Shown here one piece after another: positions 33,090 through 45,162 of a stretch of 64,000 nucleotides of DNA. A program made the translations under genes and the position numbers. Under the pieces are notes generated by a model. It worked only from the letters and a program-made list of their open reading frames with translations. It was not told where the DNA came from and ran no database searches. The DNA comes from Piper betle (lineage: Eukaryota; Streptophyta; Magnoliopsida; Piperales; Piperaceae): NCBI GenBank assembly GCA_033002965.1, contig JAURVB010003444.1:1-64000 (forward strand). The letters are read 5' to 3'. Position 1 is the stretch's first letter, and each line of letters opens with the position of its first letter.

Positions 33090-33413
33090 ATTTCCCTCAT
33101 TCCATCTTTCACTAAAAATGTGAAACTACGTGTATATAGGTCTGGGTAGGAATTTATATAATCGGCCCGAAAGCATCGTGAGCTTAATTCGATTTTTGAA
33201 AACAAACTCAAGGGATCTCATCTTCGAGAGTTATTAATCCGGAAATAACGTGCGACTAAATGGCCCACGTAGAGTGGGATACAATAAATCCACCACTCAA
33301 CAAGTCCGCTTACCTGTACAAATAACACACGATGGAGTATAGAGATAAAACTAGAAGAGAGTTCTAACGAACCTGGTAGAAGCTTCAAGCGTGTCCACTT
33401 GCCTAGGCAACAA
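32978..33413 (+). repeat. 436-bp tandem duplication, unit 1
   Basis: Begins GCACACCAATCCAGAGCTCG and ends CTTGCCTAGGCAACAA. It is followed immediately by unit 2. No difference between the units was seen on reading them side by side. Confidence 0.9.
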
Positions 33414-33849
33414 GCACACCAATCCAGAGCTCGTTATCGACTGGCACATACACTCTTGCGTAGCATGATTGTCGGTATTTTCGTGTTCGATTAGCATGTG
33501 CCAGCTCACGTAGCATGATTGTCAAATTTCCCTCATTCCATCTTTCACTAAAAATGTGAAACTACGTGTATATAGGTCTGGGTAGGAATTTATATAATCG
33601 GCCCGAAAGCATCGTGAGCTTAATTCGATTTTTGAAAACAAACTCAAGGGATCTCATCTTCGAGAGTTATTAATCCGGAAATAACGTGCGACTAAATGGC
33701 CCACGTAGAGTGGGATACAATAAATCCACCACTCAACAAGTCCGCTTACCTGTACAAATAACACACGATGGAGTATAGAGATAAAACTAGAAGAGAGTTC
33801 TAACGAACCTGGTAGAAGCTTCAAGCGTGTCCACTTGCCTAGGCAACAA
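33414..33849 (+). repeat. 436-bp tandem duplication, unit 2
   Basis: Same 436 bases as unit 1, followed by GCTCCTACTC. The shared GC at the joint is minimal microhomology. Perfect identity inside an old LTR implies a recent event or an assembly duplication. Confidence 0.9.
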
Positions 33850-34966
33850 GCTCCTACTCTGTACCTACACATCAAAACTAAATACCTACTCCCACTCATG
33901 ATGCATTCACACATCCTATAGCATACTCACATCAACCATGCATCAATCAACACACATCAATAATAATTAGTATAAATTTTCCTACTCTACGTTGCATTAG
34001 ATTACAATACTTATTTAGTATATCTAATTAATTCCTTAGCATTCGTTTCAATATCACACAATCACACATCTTCATATTTTTATTTACATAAAAATATCTA
34101 AAACATCAATCACTCAATCCTAGCAACCTAGCATGTTGTGCTAATAATCATTACTTTAAAATAATTAAATTTAAATAAATTATACCTCACACGCCGTCGG
34201 CAATCGGTGATGGCTAGAGTTTCGTCGTGTGTCTCAGAGCTCAAATTTGGTGCTCAGCGGTGTATGAAGTTCAATCGGGTTAGACTGGACGAGTTCAGCA
34301 GAAGATTTTGTGAATTCTAGCGAATCCGGTTTTTCGGTAGATTTCTGGCATGGTTTTCTGGCAACTGTTGCAAGCGGCGGTTTACTTGCGGGATAGTAGT
34401 GGTATGGGGTATCGTTGGCACCAGCTCAGCAAGCCCGACGTGTCTACGACATCAATGAGCTCGGTGGAGGTGGCCACTTGCCGTAAAAAGGCAAAAACAA
34501 GGGGTGGCTGGTGGGGCATGGAGATCTAGCCAATTTGGACAGCGCTGAGCTCCGCTCCAGTCAGGGAAGGTCACAGGAAGCTCATCGACGTCGAGGCCGC
34601 AGCTGGATGGGGGCGGTGACGGTTGCCAGTGGTGGGATCGGCCATGGAAGCGTGGCGCAGTCGTGGTGGCTTAGTCACGTCGAGGACTATAACACCACAA
34701 TGACATGTTCCACAACTAATATCCTAGCCAAACTACCCTATAACGCGTCCTAATGCATACTTTCATATATTCTCATAAGTCATTTCCCACAATCTTTTCA
34801 ACATTATCATCTTATATTCAAATATACCTGACCCTCATTACTCATAATTCACGGCTGGACTCGACTCAGCACATGGTTAATGAAACTGACTCGACTTGAA
34901 CTGACGGTTAAACTGACTAGTTCGGTAATGTAAAACTCTGACTGAAGTCATGGGTTTTACAGTAAT

Positions 34967-35641
34967 GGCACAAGGTGACTAATTATGCACTTGTGATATC
35001 AAGAGGGCGAGCCAATAATATTTATCAGTAACTAAAAGCCGTGGGTCACGTGGAGTGTGTGCACATATATAAAATTGTAGTTAGATGGGGCAGCCTAGCA
35101 TAATTGGAAATTGATATAAGCTTATAATCACTGAAAGACTTAATTAATAATAACATGGATTATATTAGCTTGTTTATTATAATTATACGACTTCTTATTT
35201 TTATCACTAATATGGTTTAGTGGCCGTAGGTGAGTAGCTTTAGATTGATGGTTGATGGCGTGGTTGGTGGTTCCCTTACCGACCTAGTAGGAAGAAAAGA
35301 TAAATAAGATTGGACTTCTTATTTTAGTTGATCTTTGAATTATAATTGTGACTTTGAGAAATGGTTTTGAGGCTGTGGGACTGTGTTTTTACGTAGTTGG
35401 TTTATTTTATTACATCGTCTACATGACCCATCCTAGATAATATGATTTATTGTCACAGTTAATAATCTTACTAAGATGCATAAATTTCATGGTTATTTAT
35501 TTCAATTTTTATTTCATTCAATTATACCTCATGCATAACTGTTTACCTGTTTTGCGATGTTATGATGTATGTGCATGCATTATTTTGCTTCTATGTCTTT
35601 ATAAATTTTTTGTATCCCACAGCTGGCTAAGGGTCTTTACA
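34967..35641 (+). mobile_element. Plus chromovirus LTR, part 2 (to 3' end)
   Basis: Resumes with GGCACAAGGTGACTAATTATGC and passes the GTCACGTGGAGTGTGTGCAC and ATCACTAATATGG blocks to the end GGGTCTTTACA at 35641, followed by the primer site. Confidence 0.75.
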
Positions 35642-35643
35642 AG

Positions 35644-35656
35644 TGGTATCAGAGCC
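35644..35656 (+). promoter_or_regulatory. Primer binding site of the plus chromovirus
   Basis: TGGTATCAGAGCC, initiator tRNA-Met type, two bases after the LTR end. Confidence 0.85.
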
Positions 35657-35714
35657 ATGGTTTCCAACTAGCTCAAAATTTATAACTCAAGTACTTTGTA
35701 AAAAGTCCAATATT

Positions 35715-37569
35715 TGTAACACCCCAAATCTAGTTTGCAATTAAACCGAACTAGAAATATTACTGGAGACCAAAACGATTCTCAAATTCTATTAATTTGG
35801 TCGACCTGAACTTAAGCGGAAGTGATCTACTCTAAGCTTCGATGAAAAGAATGCCACGAACCTATACAAACAAAACTAAATTCTTAAACCTTAATGATGC
35901 ATGATGAATAATTCAAACAACACTAGGACAATCATGTATATCCTAATCATCCAAACAATCACCAATCATGTCGACAATATAATCATGTATGACTATATGA
36001 TACCGAGACAACATATAACACTCGACAAGGCAAGGTAATCCTAATAATCATGTAATTAATTCCATATCAATGTAATGCAATTAAATTCAATCGTCATCAC
36101 TAATCACAATATTACTATTATCATGCAGCAATCGCATAAATTATTACTCAATTATGACAAATTAATTATTAGAACTAGATGTATAATTCATAAGTTTAAT
36201 TATCTAACATTATTTAACAAGAAATATCGATAAGCACGTATTTTGAATTACCTAATCAAATATTTTCCCATAATTACAATAACATAAGCATTCACATTAA
36301 CATGCAATAAATCTCAAGATCCTAAAATTAGTACACAAATCAAAGTTATGAATAAAACCACAATGATGTACATGCTAATGATGATTAATCATATAAAATG
36401 AAATAAAATTAAATCGTATACCTAAGTTGGCAATTACGCGGTGACGGTGGCGATGAATGTGGTTGCCAGTGGTTGCCTTGAGGAGGGTGACGGCAGGTAT
36501 GATTGTCATCCCATGAGTAAAGTCGGCCATGGGGGAGTGGATTAATGTGACCGGAGCACCACTGGCAGAGGCGATGGCTCATCACCAGCGGTAGTCGTGG
36601 GTTGTCGCCAGCTAGGGTAGGAGTGACTAAGAGGGTGACGTTGGCTAGGAAGAGGGGAAGAGGGCTAGGGGAGGTTAGCTCGATTAAGGGGCGAATGGGA
36701 TGGCAGGCAGCAGTACAAGACTAGCCGACGGCAACACTAGTCACCGGTGATAGTGCATGCAAGCGAGGGCCCTATTTCACATGGGCCACTATGCATGCAG
36801 TTGTCTTGGCCGGGGAAGGATTGGGAAGGATGGGGAGGGGTTAGTTATGGTGATCGGAGGTCATCACCAAAGTTGGTGGCCGGCAACGATGCCTACAAGG
36901 CTGCGGCAGTGGGTGGTCGTGAGGGGAAAACGTGGACAAAGGGGAGGAAGAGGAGGGAGGAAAGGAGGTGGGTGAGGTGGTGGCGATGGTGAAGGGAGGT
37001 CACTGGGGTTGTGGTGACCAGAGGGGGTGAGGGTGGTCGCCGGCGAAGGGTCTGGGAATGGCAGGGTTGGGCTACATTTTGGACAAGAAGGTCAGGGGAA
37101 GAAAAATAGCCCAGGGGCAATTTTGTAGATAAAACTTGACTCGCTCCCTACTCAAGTCAATAATAATAAATAAATTCTTAAAAATATATAAAATAAATAT
37201 GATAAAATACTATAAAATAAAATATGATCAATAAAAAAATAAAATAACATGTTCTAGACCTACCAACCAACCCAAAAATCCTATCTAACACAACCTAACA
37301 TGGTAAACGACCTAATTATAATTTCTACGATCTAATGCATGAAATAAAATTTAAAAAACGGGCATATTATTGTATATTATGATAACTCATTTTCTTGATA
37401 TGTCACTGACATTATTATCATATATTCGGGTACACTTGACCCTCATGGTTCATAACAAACAGCCAGCCTCGGTTGGGCGCACATGTTCTGAAAATGACTC
37501 GACTCGGACTAATGGCTGAACTGATTAGTTCACGAGTATAAAACCCTAACTCAAGTAACAGGTTTTACA
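35715..37569 (+). mobile_element. Second solo LTR of the TGTAACACC family, ATATT target repeat
   Basis: 1855 bp, TGTAACACCCCAAATC...CAGGTTTTACA, flanked by exact ATATT (35710-35714 and 37570-37574). Inserted into the leader between primer site and gag of the plus chromovirus. A GC/purine-rich block (36430-37110) gives several overlapping short frames, none convincing. Shorter than the 3017-bp relative, mainly lacking its central part. Confidence 0.9.
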
Positions 37570-38760
37570 ATATTCGTCTTTTCTTAATGTTTTGTATTGC
37601 TAACCAACAATTTTTTCACTAATAAACCTAAGTCTTAACAAAAAACTTGTTAATGAACCATAACAAAAAATTTGACGTTTCAAATGGTAGGCACGTGTAG
37701 ACAGTCATGAAAAACTACTCAGTCATATTTGAATATGAAAAATGTATCGGCCCAGATCCTATCAGTGTTACAAGGACTAATGCATGATTCAACAATTAGT
37801 AAATCAGTTGTTGAGAATATTTCCCAGCAATTGTTGGCAGTGGTAACTCAGCATTGTGTCTAGTGTAATGATAGATGGTCGCCAGGGGAGTGCACAAGTG
37901 CTGGATGGTTTAGTGAAATCAGGTGAGCGAGGGGAACCTCCAAATCCAGTGCCACAAGTAGTCTGACAAGTGGTGCCACTAGTTGCTTATGATAGTGACT
38001 GCTATAATGTGGAAAAGTTTAGGAAGAATAGAGTGGAAGTGTTTGATGTAGGGACTAATCTGATGAAGGTTGAGAGTTTGATAGACATCACAGAGAAGGC
38101 TTTTAGGGCTTTGTCAGTGCCGCACCACCATCAAGTGAGATTGGGAAGGTGCATGCTTCAGTAGGAACCAACCTACTTGTGGAAGTCCATGGAGAAAATC
38201 ACATTTTGTCAACATGAGATTGCTTCCATCGTGTAGGCAGAATTTGTATTTCTTGAAGCTTGTTATCCAAAAGAAGGCACCAGAGTTCACCAACCTAGTC
38301 CTGGAGGAGGACTCTGTTCAGGAATAGACCAAGAAGTTTTTGCAATTGGAGTGTTTTGTACCTGGGGTTTTGGCAACAGAAAAGGCTAGACTTAACAAAT
38401 TCTTTTGGGACTGAGACCAAAATTTAGGAGTAAGATTGTTATGGCGCCGAGGACTGCGATCACAGAGGTGATCGACTCTACCACTACTCAAGAGTTGGTG
38501 TTTGAGTATGACTGTGCCCAAAAGAAAGTGAAGGCTACTTTGCAACATAAGCATGGTGGGACACTAATAGCAAAGCCACCAGGATAACTTGAAGGGGAAT
38601 GTTAAGAGGAAGCGTGAGGATACCTTGCTAAGACAATGCCCTAATTGCAACAAGATGCATTCGGGAAATGCAGGGAGCTTGTTGGTGCTAAAACTACAAG
38701 AGAACGGGACACTTGCATATGGAGGGTTGTTATCCATTGAAGTACCAACACGAGTAGCCT
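37570..38760 (+). pseudogene. Plus chromovirus leader and gag relic
   Basis: The leader (37622-37730) aligns with the minus copy (26190-26270, ACCTAAGTC and GACGTTT landmarks). The capsid frame at 37970-38164 reads YNVEKFRKNRVEVFDVGTN and KVESLIDITEKAFRALSVPH, then breaks at a stop after CMLQ. LGLRPKFRSKIV follows at 38405, in the usual C-terminal gag position. A zinc-knuckle start CPNCNKMHSG (about 38637) follows, with its second half destroyed. Multiple stops and shifts. Confidence 0.85.
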
Positions 38761-38772
38761 GAGAAGGGTAAG

Positions 38773-39110
38773 GTGCCAGCTCCAATCCACTACGCAGCAC
38801 CTGCGCAGCTTGCGAACAAGGGGAAGGCGAAGCTCTATACACTTGAGAACAAGGATGATGAGAATGGTGATAGGTACAATATTAATTCATTCATTGCATC
38901 ACTATTAGTAAAGAGTCTGGGGCTCCAAACAACTCCTCTATCCAAGTCATTTAGGATTACTGTGGTAACAGGGGATTCTAAAGTCACTAAATTGGGAGTG
39001 ATTAACCTATCCTTAACATTCAGGGGAATGCCTATGTGTGGAGTTTCATTTTGTATGGATTGGAAGGGTATGATGTATTATTAGGGATGGACTGGTTGTC
39101 AGCTAATCGG
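38773..39110 (+). pseudogene. Plus chromovirus protease relic, active site deleted
   Basis: APIHYAAPAQ and NKGKAKLYTLEN match the linker of the minus copy (APICYPTPAQ, DKGKAKLYVVE). The sequence then jumps to NSFIASLLVKSLGLQ, so the segment holding the D-S/T-G catalytic triad is missing. TVVTGDSKVTKLGVINLSL and MDW follow. Confidence 0.8.
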
Positions 39111-39219
39111 CCTTTCGTGACTGTGAGAATAAGAGAGTAGTGTCGAAGCTATGTAATTGTGAAATGGGGGTTTTCAATGGTCATTATTTGGTTGATCTTC
39201 CTTTATAGTCTATATCGGT

Positions 39220-40130
39220 GAAGCAATCGAGTTGTTGGGTGAAGGGTGTAAATCCTTTATGGCTAGTCTTGTCGAGTTTGAATCAGAACCTAAGGGCTGG
39301 TCAACAATTGCCTTAGAGGCAGAGTTTTATAACATTTTCCTTAAAGAACTTCCAAGAGTCCCTCCGAGGAGAGAAGTGGAGTTTTACATAGACTTGGTGC
39401 TGGGTACGGCACCGATCTCAAAGGTTCCACATAAAATGGAACTAGTAGAGCTTAAGGAGTTGAAAACTCACCTTGAAAAATTGTTGCAATGGCTTTATAT
39501 AGATTATCAACAGTTCAATCAGGTGACAATAAAAAATCGGCCCTGGTACCCCTTGTGAAGGATAGATGATTTGTTTAATCAGCTAAAATTAGTTGAAGTA
39601 TTTTCCGAAATCAACCAAAGGTTGGGTACCATCAATTGTTAGTGAAGAAAGCTTACATTCTGAAGATGGCTTTCAAAACAAGGTATGGGCATTAGGAGTT
39701 CCTCGCGATGATGCCCTTTAGATTATTAACAAACACCCCAGCTCCTTTTATGTCACTCATAAACATGGCATATCAACCCTACTTGGATAAGTTCATTATT
39801 GTGTTCATGGATGACATATTAGTGTATTTAGATAATGAAGAGGAGCATGTATCTTAGAGACAACCAGTTGTTTGCTAAGTTTTCTAAATGCGACTTTTGA
39901 TTAAAGGAGGTAAACTTTTGGGTTACATAATTTGTAAAGCAGGGATTTCTATGGATCTGGCTAAGGTGCAAGATGTGGTTGAATGGTAGTAGCCAAAGAT
40001 AGTCACTAAGATCAAAAGTTTTTTCTAATTGGCGGGCTATTATAGGAGGCCCATCTAGGACTTTTCCTCGGTAGCTTCACCTATGATCTTGTTGACTAGA
40101 AAATGGATAAAGTTCTTTTGGGACAACAAG
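39220..40130 (+). pseudogene. Plus chromovirus reverse transcriptase relic
   Basis: LGEGCKSFMASLVEFESEP, LPRVPPRREVEFYIDL and GTAPISKVPHKM (39232-39460) are followed by FNQVTIKN and RIDDLFNQL. After broken sequence come [20 protein letters not shown] (the catalytic D-D pair retained, about 39765-39822) and LAGYYRRP. A segment around KKDG is missing near 39480, and stops occur throughout. Confidence 0.85.
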
Positions 40131-40570
40131 TGTGAATGGAGTTTTCAGTCCCTAATGAAGATTCTGACAACTGCACATGTACTGACTCTTCCAAATGGGA
40201 ATGACAGATTCATAGTCATTAGTGATGCATCTTTGTAAGGAGACAAAGTGGTGGCTTGTGCTTCTCGCCAACTGAACATTCAAGATCAAAATTATGCAAC
40301 CCATGATTTGGAGCTGGCAACAGTTGTTTTTGCTCTAAATATCTAGATACACTACTTGTATGAATCTAAATTTATAGTCTTCACTCGTCAAGAGAGTTTG
40401 AAATATATCTTTACCCAAAAGGACCTTAACCTTCGGCAAAAGTGGTGGATAGAATATTTGAAGGATTACAACTTCCAACTAATCATACCACCCAAGGAAA
40501 GCAAACATTATGGCAAATGCTTTGAGTTGTAAGGGCAAGGTGGGCAAAGGTCACCAGGATGTTGGAGTTT
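40131..40570 (+). pseudogene. Plus chromovirus RNase H relic
   Basis: CEWSFQSLM, VISDASL (catalytic Asp), [23 protein letters not shown] (catalytic Glu) and DLNLRQKWWIEYLKDYNFQL identify the gypsy RNase H domain. In-frame stops are present (for example after DASL). It would remove the RNA template strand. Confidence 0.8.
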
Positions 40571-40687
40571 GGGCTATGTCGATATAAGTGATGGCTATCA
40601 ACCCTGTAGAGTAACTAACAGGGTTACTAGCAAACCTTGTCATTTCTAATGAATTGGTTGACAGTGATAAGCTAGCACAAATGGATA

Positions 40688-41640
40688 ATGATAGAAAAGA
40701 CTTCTAATATTATATTTGACTCTAATAATGTGATCAGGTTTAGAGGAAGGCTATGTGTACCCAAAGTTGATGCACTACGGTGGTGCATCTTGGAGGAGGT
40801 ACATCACTCAAAATACTTGATGCACATTGGAGTCACAAAAATGTATCAGGACTTAAGCAAGCCTACTGGTGGTTGGAATGAAGAAGGAAATTGTGGATTT
40901 TGTCACCAAGTGTTAGAATTGCCAACTAATGAAGGCCCAACACTAACTCCCTAGTGAACTGTTGCAGCCTTTGGAAATACTCACCTAGAAATGTGAGTGT
41001 GTAACTTGCGATTTTATCACAAAACTCCCAAGGGCTCAAAAGAAGCATGACTCCATATGGGTGGTGGTGGACCGACTAACCAAGGTAGCCCACTTCATCC
41101 CTACTAAATCAATGAGGATGGCTAAATACCTAATAGGATTGTACATTGACAGCATCATGATTTGTATGGGATTCCCAAAGAGATTGTCTTTGACCAAAAT
41201 CCCGTATTCACCTCACCCTTTTTGGGAGGCCTTCCAAAAAGCTATGGGGACTCAAATCAAGTTGAGTATCTATATCATCCTTAAATTGACGGTCAAAGCA
41301 AGAGGACCATTCAAACCTAGAGGACCTACTTAGAGCTTGTATTCACAATTGGGGAGGAGATTGGGAGCAATACCTAGCCTAGGTGGAATTCACCTATAAT
41401 AACTCTTACCCAGTTAGTATTGGGATGACATCATTTGAGGCCCTATAACGTAGGTCTTCATTGTGCTGGTTGAAGTCCACTGAAGTAGTTATAGTCAGGC
41501 TTGAGATGCTCAAGGAAGCAACTGAGAAAGTCAAACTTATTCAATAAATGTTTACGGTAGCTCAAGATCAACAGAAGATTTATGTTGATAGTCGGAGGAG
41601 GGAACTAGAGTTCCAAGTTGGGAGCTCATATTCTTAAAGC
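40688..41640 (+). pseudogene. Plus chromovirus integrase relic
   Basis: CVPKVDALRWCILEEVHHSK with GVTKMYQDL (HHCC zinc-binding N-terminus, 40747-40860), then WVVVDRLTKVAHFIPTKS (first catalytic Asp region, about 41055-41110), MGFPKR, FTYNNSYPVSIGM (about 41390) and DSRRRELEFQVGS (41587-41629). Frames shift at least four times and the catalytic core around the second Asp and Glu is poorly kept. Confidence 0.85.
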
Positions 41641-41819
41641 CAAGATTCATAGGACTGTTTTCAAGCTTGGATCGAGTTGAGACTTCAACATGTAGACTAG
41701 CATCATCACCAAGCTTAGTTGGAGTGCACAATGTTTTCCATGTGTCCATACTAAAGAAATATGTATGGGACAAATGACACATAATTTCGGATTTTGATGA
41801 CTTGGAACTGCAACGAAAT

Positions 41820-41988
41820 TTAACCTATGAGGAAGGTTAATTCACATTCTGGCAAGAGAAATGAAGTCACCCCGGAAAAAAATTCTTTTAGTGAAGAAAG
41901 TATTGCGGAAAAATCTTGGTTCTGAAGAAGCTAGGTTGAAGATGGAGAAGGAAATGTCAAAGAAGTACCCTAACCTGTTTGTAGAATA
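41820..41988 (+). pseudogene. Chromodomain-like end of pol
   Basis: Shifted frames read ILAREMKS, then LLVKKVLRKN and EEARLKMEKEMSKKYPNLF, matching the C-terminal VKVLW...EEATWE...M..KYP.LF pattern of Tekay/Del chromoviruses. This is the basis for calling the family a chromovirus. The tail is followed by TAA and no polypurine tract or 3' LTR was recognised. Confidence 0.6.
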
Positions 41989-42269
41989 ACATTCTTGTAA
42001 ATTGTACTTGCATGATTGAATGAATGAAATAAGTAAATAAATAAATAATATATTTTATCCCATCAAAGTTCAATGTCACCTGCAAGTCTAACTATAACTA
42101 GATAATTAGTTAAAAAATTGGTCTACCTCTACCATTTCTATTAATTCATTGACTAATCCTTTCATGCTTGAAGCAAGATGAGTGAGTGATCCAAGTTTAG
42201 TAGCCCTTCCTATCATGTTGTGTCTCACCAGTGAAGTGATGTTGAATCAGTTAACCAACCTCTTCCAAG
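41989..42269. other. AT-rich spacer
   Basis: Short AAAT-type run at 42020-42055. No gene recognised. Confidence 0.5.
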
Positions 42270-42452
42270 ATTACAATTTCATAATTTTGATCCACCACGA
42301 CATGGAATGGAGGGAGCTATGGGATTGGAGCATTTCTTGAGAGTTTTGCATCCTAATATTCAGATGAGAGTGAGACAACTCCAACCTTACACTATTGAGC
42401 AGGCTGCCACATACGCTACGTATTATGCACGGTTGTTTTCTCAACAAGGCAG
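42270..42452 (+). pseudogene. Gag-like fragment
   Basis: The plus frame reads LEHFLRVLHPNIQMRVRQLQPYT and IEQAATYATYYARLF, like the end of a gypsy capsid domain (a FxxGLxPxI..V...P.T..EA pattern). It does not match the chromovirus gag above and belongs to another element. Confidence 0.45.
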
Positions 42453-42496
42453 AATATAACACCCCAATTCTGTTCAACCATGAATTGGATCAGAAA
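42453..42496 (+). repeat. Start of a TGTAACACC-family LTR, truncated
   Basis: TATAACACCCCAATTCTGTT and GAATTGGATCAGAAA follow the first about 45 bp of the solo-LTR family (TGTAACACCYCAATTCGGTT..). Cut by the inverted LTR that starts at 42497. Confidence 0.5.
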
Positions 42497-43899
42497 TGTA
42501 AAACCCAGCTTCTGGTTAGGGTTTTACCTACTTTTAGTTTTGCCAAGTTCAAGTCAGTCTCGAGTCAATTCCAGTGAGCTCAAGCTAGACCAATTTTTAG
42601 ACCATGAGTATGGGGCCGAGATAGCTATATGAACATGTTATGATGGTTGAATATGCCGACATGTAGATGATAGTTTTAGTTAGGCTACAACAGAGAATGA
42701 GTTATCAGTGTATACACGAGGTATACAAATGATTTTTATGGATTAGCCAGTGTTTTAGGACTAGATCTAGGTCGTTGCAGTGTTCAGTATCCGTTTGAGA
42801 TTTTCAAGGTACATTTATATGCAATTTAGGGATTTTGGATTATCAGATTGTCCCTGTGGAGCCCTACTTGATTGAGTCATAGATTTTTACCAAATTGAGT
42901 TTAGGGTTTACAGGCCCATTTAGCCTTCTTACCTTGATTCCCGCTTATAGAGTCCATTTTAGGACTCGAGTCAGTTTTGACCTTAAACAGTCTCGATCCG
43001 AGCTTTCCGTCCATATAATATATATTGCATATACCCATATGTGGGCTCCACTAGGCCATGAGTTGTTGGACGTTTAGATCATGCCACGTGGAAAGATCAG
43101 AACCATCATGTCAGCCCCATTTTCCATCCATCGATTTACTAAGATTTTTCTCCCAATTTCGGAGTTTTATACCCCTAGCACCGTTGCCACTTTGGCTCGC
43201 CGCTGGTAAGTCCTTGGCCTTCCTTCGGCCACCAAACTAGGATCCCCATGACCTCTTCGTGACAAGCCTTCAATCCATACCCCATACCACCACTGGTGTC
43301 AGCGCAGTAGCCACACATGACAATGTTTTTATAGGCGGTTTCTGCCCCACCGCCGCCGTCTGAACCGTTTTTTGGCCTCGATGAGCCACCTATGGTCGAT
43401 CCAACCACCCACACGACTTCTCTGTGCTAAGACCTTCATTTTGAGATCACCCATGACCACCATTGTGGCAATGATCGCTGCCGCACTCGGTGACAATTCT
43501 AACCCTTTCGAGCTATTTTTCGACCAACCGATTGCTAGACTCCATCGATTGCCACCACCACCATGTTCTTCATTACCTGGGTTGTCAATCCCAACCAGCG
43601 GCGACCACAGCCTCCCACCGTCGGTGTTTTCCGGCAATGGGTGCCCTCTAGTCAGACCTTGTCACCTACCTAGCAGTACCGTGGTCATGCCTGAGTCCAT
43701 GTTCACATCTAGCTACCTAACTTAGCAACCAAGTCCAACCCAGCCAGCACAGTTGCTTGACTCAGCTGAGTCGATTCGGCTCGACTCAGTCGACTCCCAC
43801 GGGTTTACTCGGTTCACCATTTTCAAACATTTTCACATCCTATTTTCGGCTAATTTCGACAAATTTTGGTACTTCAAGAACCCTTGCATTAGTTTATAT

Positions 43900-44490
43900 G
43901 TATATTTACATTATTTAACACGTTTGTACATTGTGAATATTTTTTTATTTATTATTTATTTATTTTAGTTATTTATTTATTTATTCATTATTATTCATTT
44001 CTTGTTATTTGTATATTCATTGATTATGATACATGTTTATATGATTATTTATTATTATTAATGATATATTTACTTATTAATATTAGTCTTATTTATGTTT
44101 ACTAAATTGTTTTTATTTATTTATTTATTTATCTACTTATTCGACATGTATGTTATTTATTTTTATTTAATTATGTATTCCATATTGGATAACTGTAATA
44201 TTATTATTCATGATTATTTAATATTAACTAATTGTTTGTTTGTTTGTTTATATTATCGAATGATTATGTATTTATTTACTTAATTATTTGTATATTTACT
44301 AACACGAGTATAATGTGATATTTACTCTTGTTTAGTCATGTATTTATATAACATAATTATAGTATTACTTTATGATTTGAGTATTATTATTTTCATGTAT
44401 TTATAATTTATTTGTTTATTCATATGTGTATTTATTTATTAATTTATTATTTGTATATTAGTTATTTCTTTTATTATGTCTAAATTTTTG
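43900..44490. repeat. AT-rich low-complexity (TTTA/TTAT) tract
   Basis: Repeated ATTTATTTATTT and TATTATTATT phrases over about 600 bp inside the minus LTR. Only short chance frames. Confidence 0.7.
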
Positions 44491-44970
44491 TGTTGAATGC
44501 TTAGTTGTAGGTTTATTTAGCACAATTTTCTTTATTAGGATGTATTGATGATGTGAGCTTATACCACGAGCATGTATCATATAGAGATACCAATATTTTA
44601 CTTAGAAGTGGGTTTCGATGTAGGTTGCGGAGTCTAAGTTCACCATAGATAAAACGTCATGCTTGGAGCTTAGATCAGAGGTCCCTTAGGACTTCTCAAT
44701 TTTTATCATTATAATTTATTGTGATTTGTTGTCTAGATCGCATGACATATTAAGTGGTTGTTTTATCGGAACTCACTTAACACAGACCATTTATATGTAT
44801 TTTACTTCTGTGATTAATAACTCTCGAGGATAAGAACCCTTGAATCTGATTTCGAAAACAAGATCACCACAATTTGCCTCTGAGCCTATAATATAAATAT
44901 CTTCCTACATCTATATATGATTTTATCAATATTTTTCAGTGAGATGTGAGACAAAGGAAAGCCGATAACT

Positions 44971-45162
44971 GTGCAACACAAGTGGGCGCGTGCTTGTCAA
45001 AGCGGGCTCTGGATTGATGAGCGGGTTGTTCCATTCATAAAGGATCCTGACAACTCCACCTTTGAGTACCTCAAACTAGAGAAGTATGGAGGATTACGGA
45101 TACTGCAATGCAACATATGTCTAGACTTATGGTTTCAAAGAGTACTGAAGGCACATGTCTAA
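44971..45162 (+). other. Antisense frame inside the minus-orientation LTR (63 codons)
   Basis: Counterpart of the frame at 32820-33089. It reads LWIDER, then DPDNSTFEYLK, EKYGGLRILQCNICLDLWFQ and RVLKAHV before a stop. Similarity to the other copy continues on both sides. It starts on ATG (44971). No domain recognised; the CNIC pair is not diagnostic. Confidence 0.35.

Larger units (their letters stand above)
31945..34961 (+). mobile_element. Solo LTR (family TGTAACACC...TTTTACA) with GTAAT target repeat
   Basis: 3017 bp from TGTAACACCTCATTTCGG to CATGGGTTTTACA, flanked by exact GTAAT at 31940-31944 and 34962-34966. There is no internal domain or partner LTR, so it is a solo LTR left by recombination. 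It contains a perfect 436-bp tandem duplication (32978-33849), a GC-rich block (34190-34680) and an antisense frame (32820-33089). It sits inside the plus chromovirus LTR. Confidence 0.9.

Noticed and set aside
36747..37120. Overlapping frames in the GC-rich part of a solo LTR
   Set aside because: Frames exist on both strands at once and arise from low-stop GC-rich sequence.
43058..43725. Pro/Ser-rich frames in the minus LTR
   Set aside because: Same GC-rich LTR block in another copy; frames are not conserved between copies.
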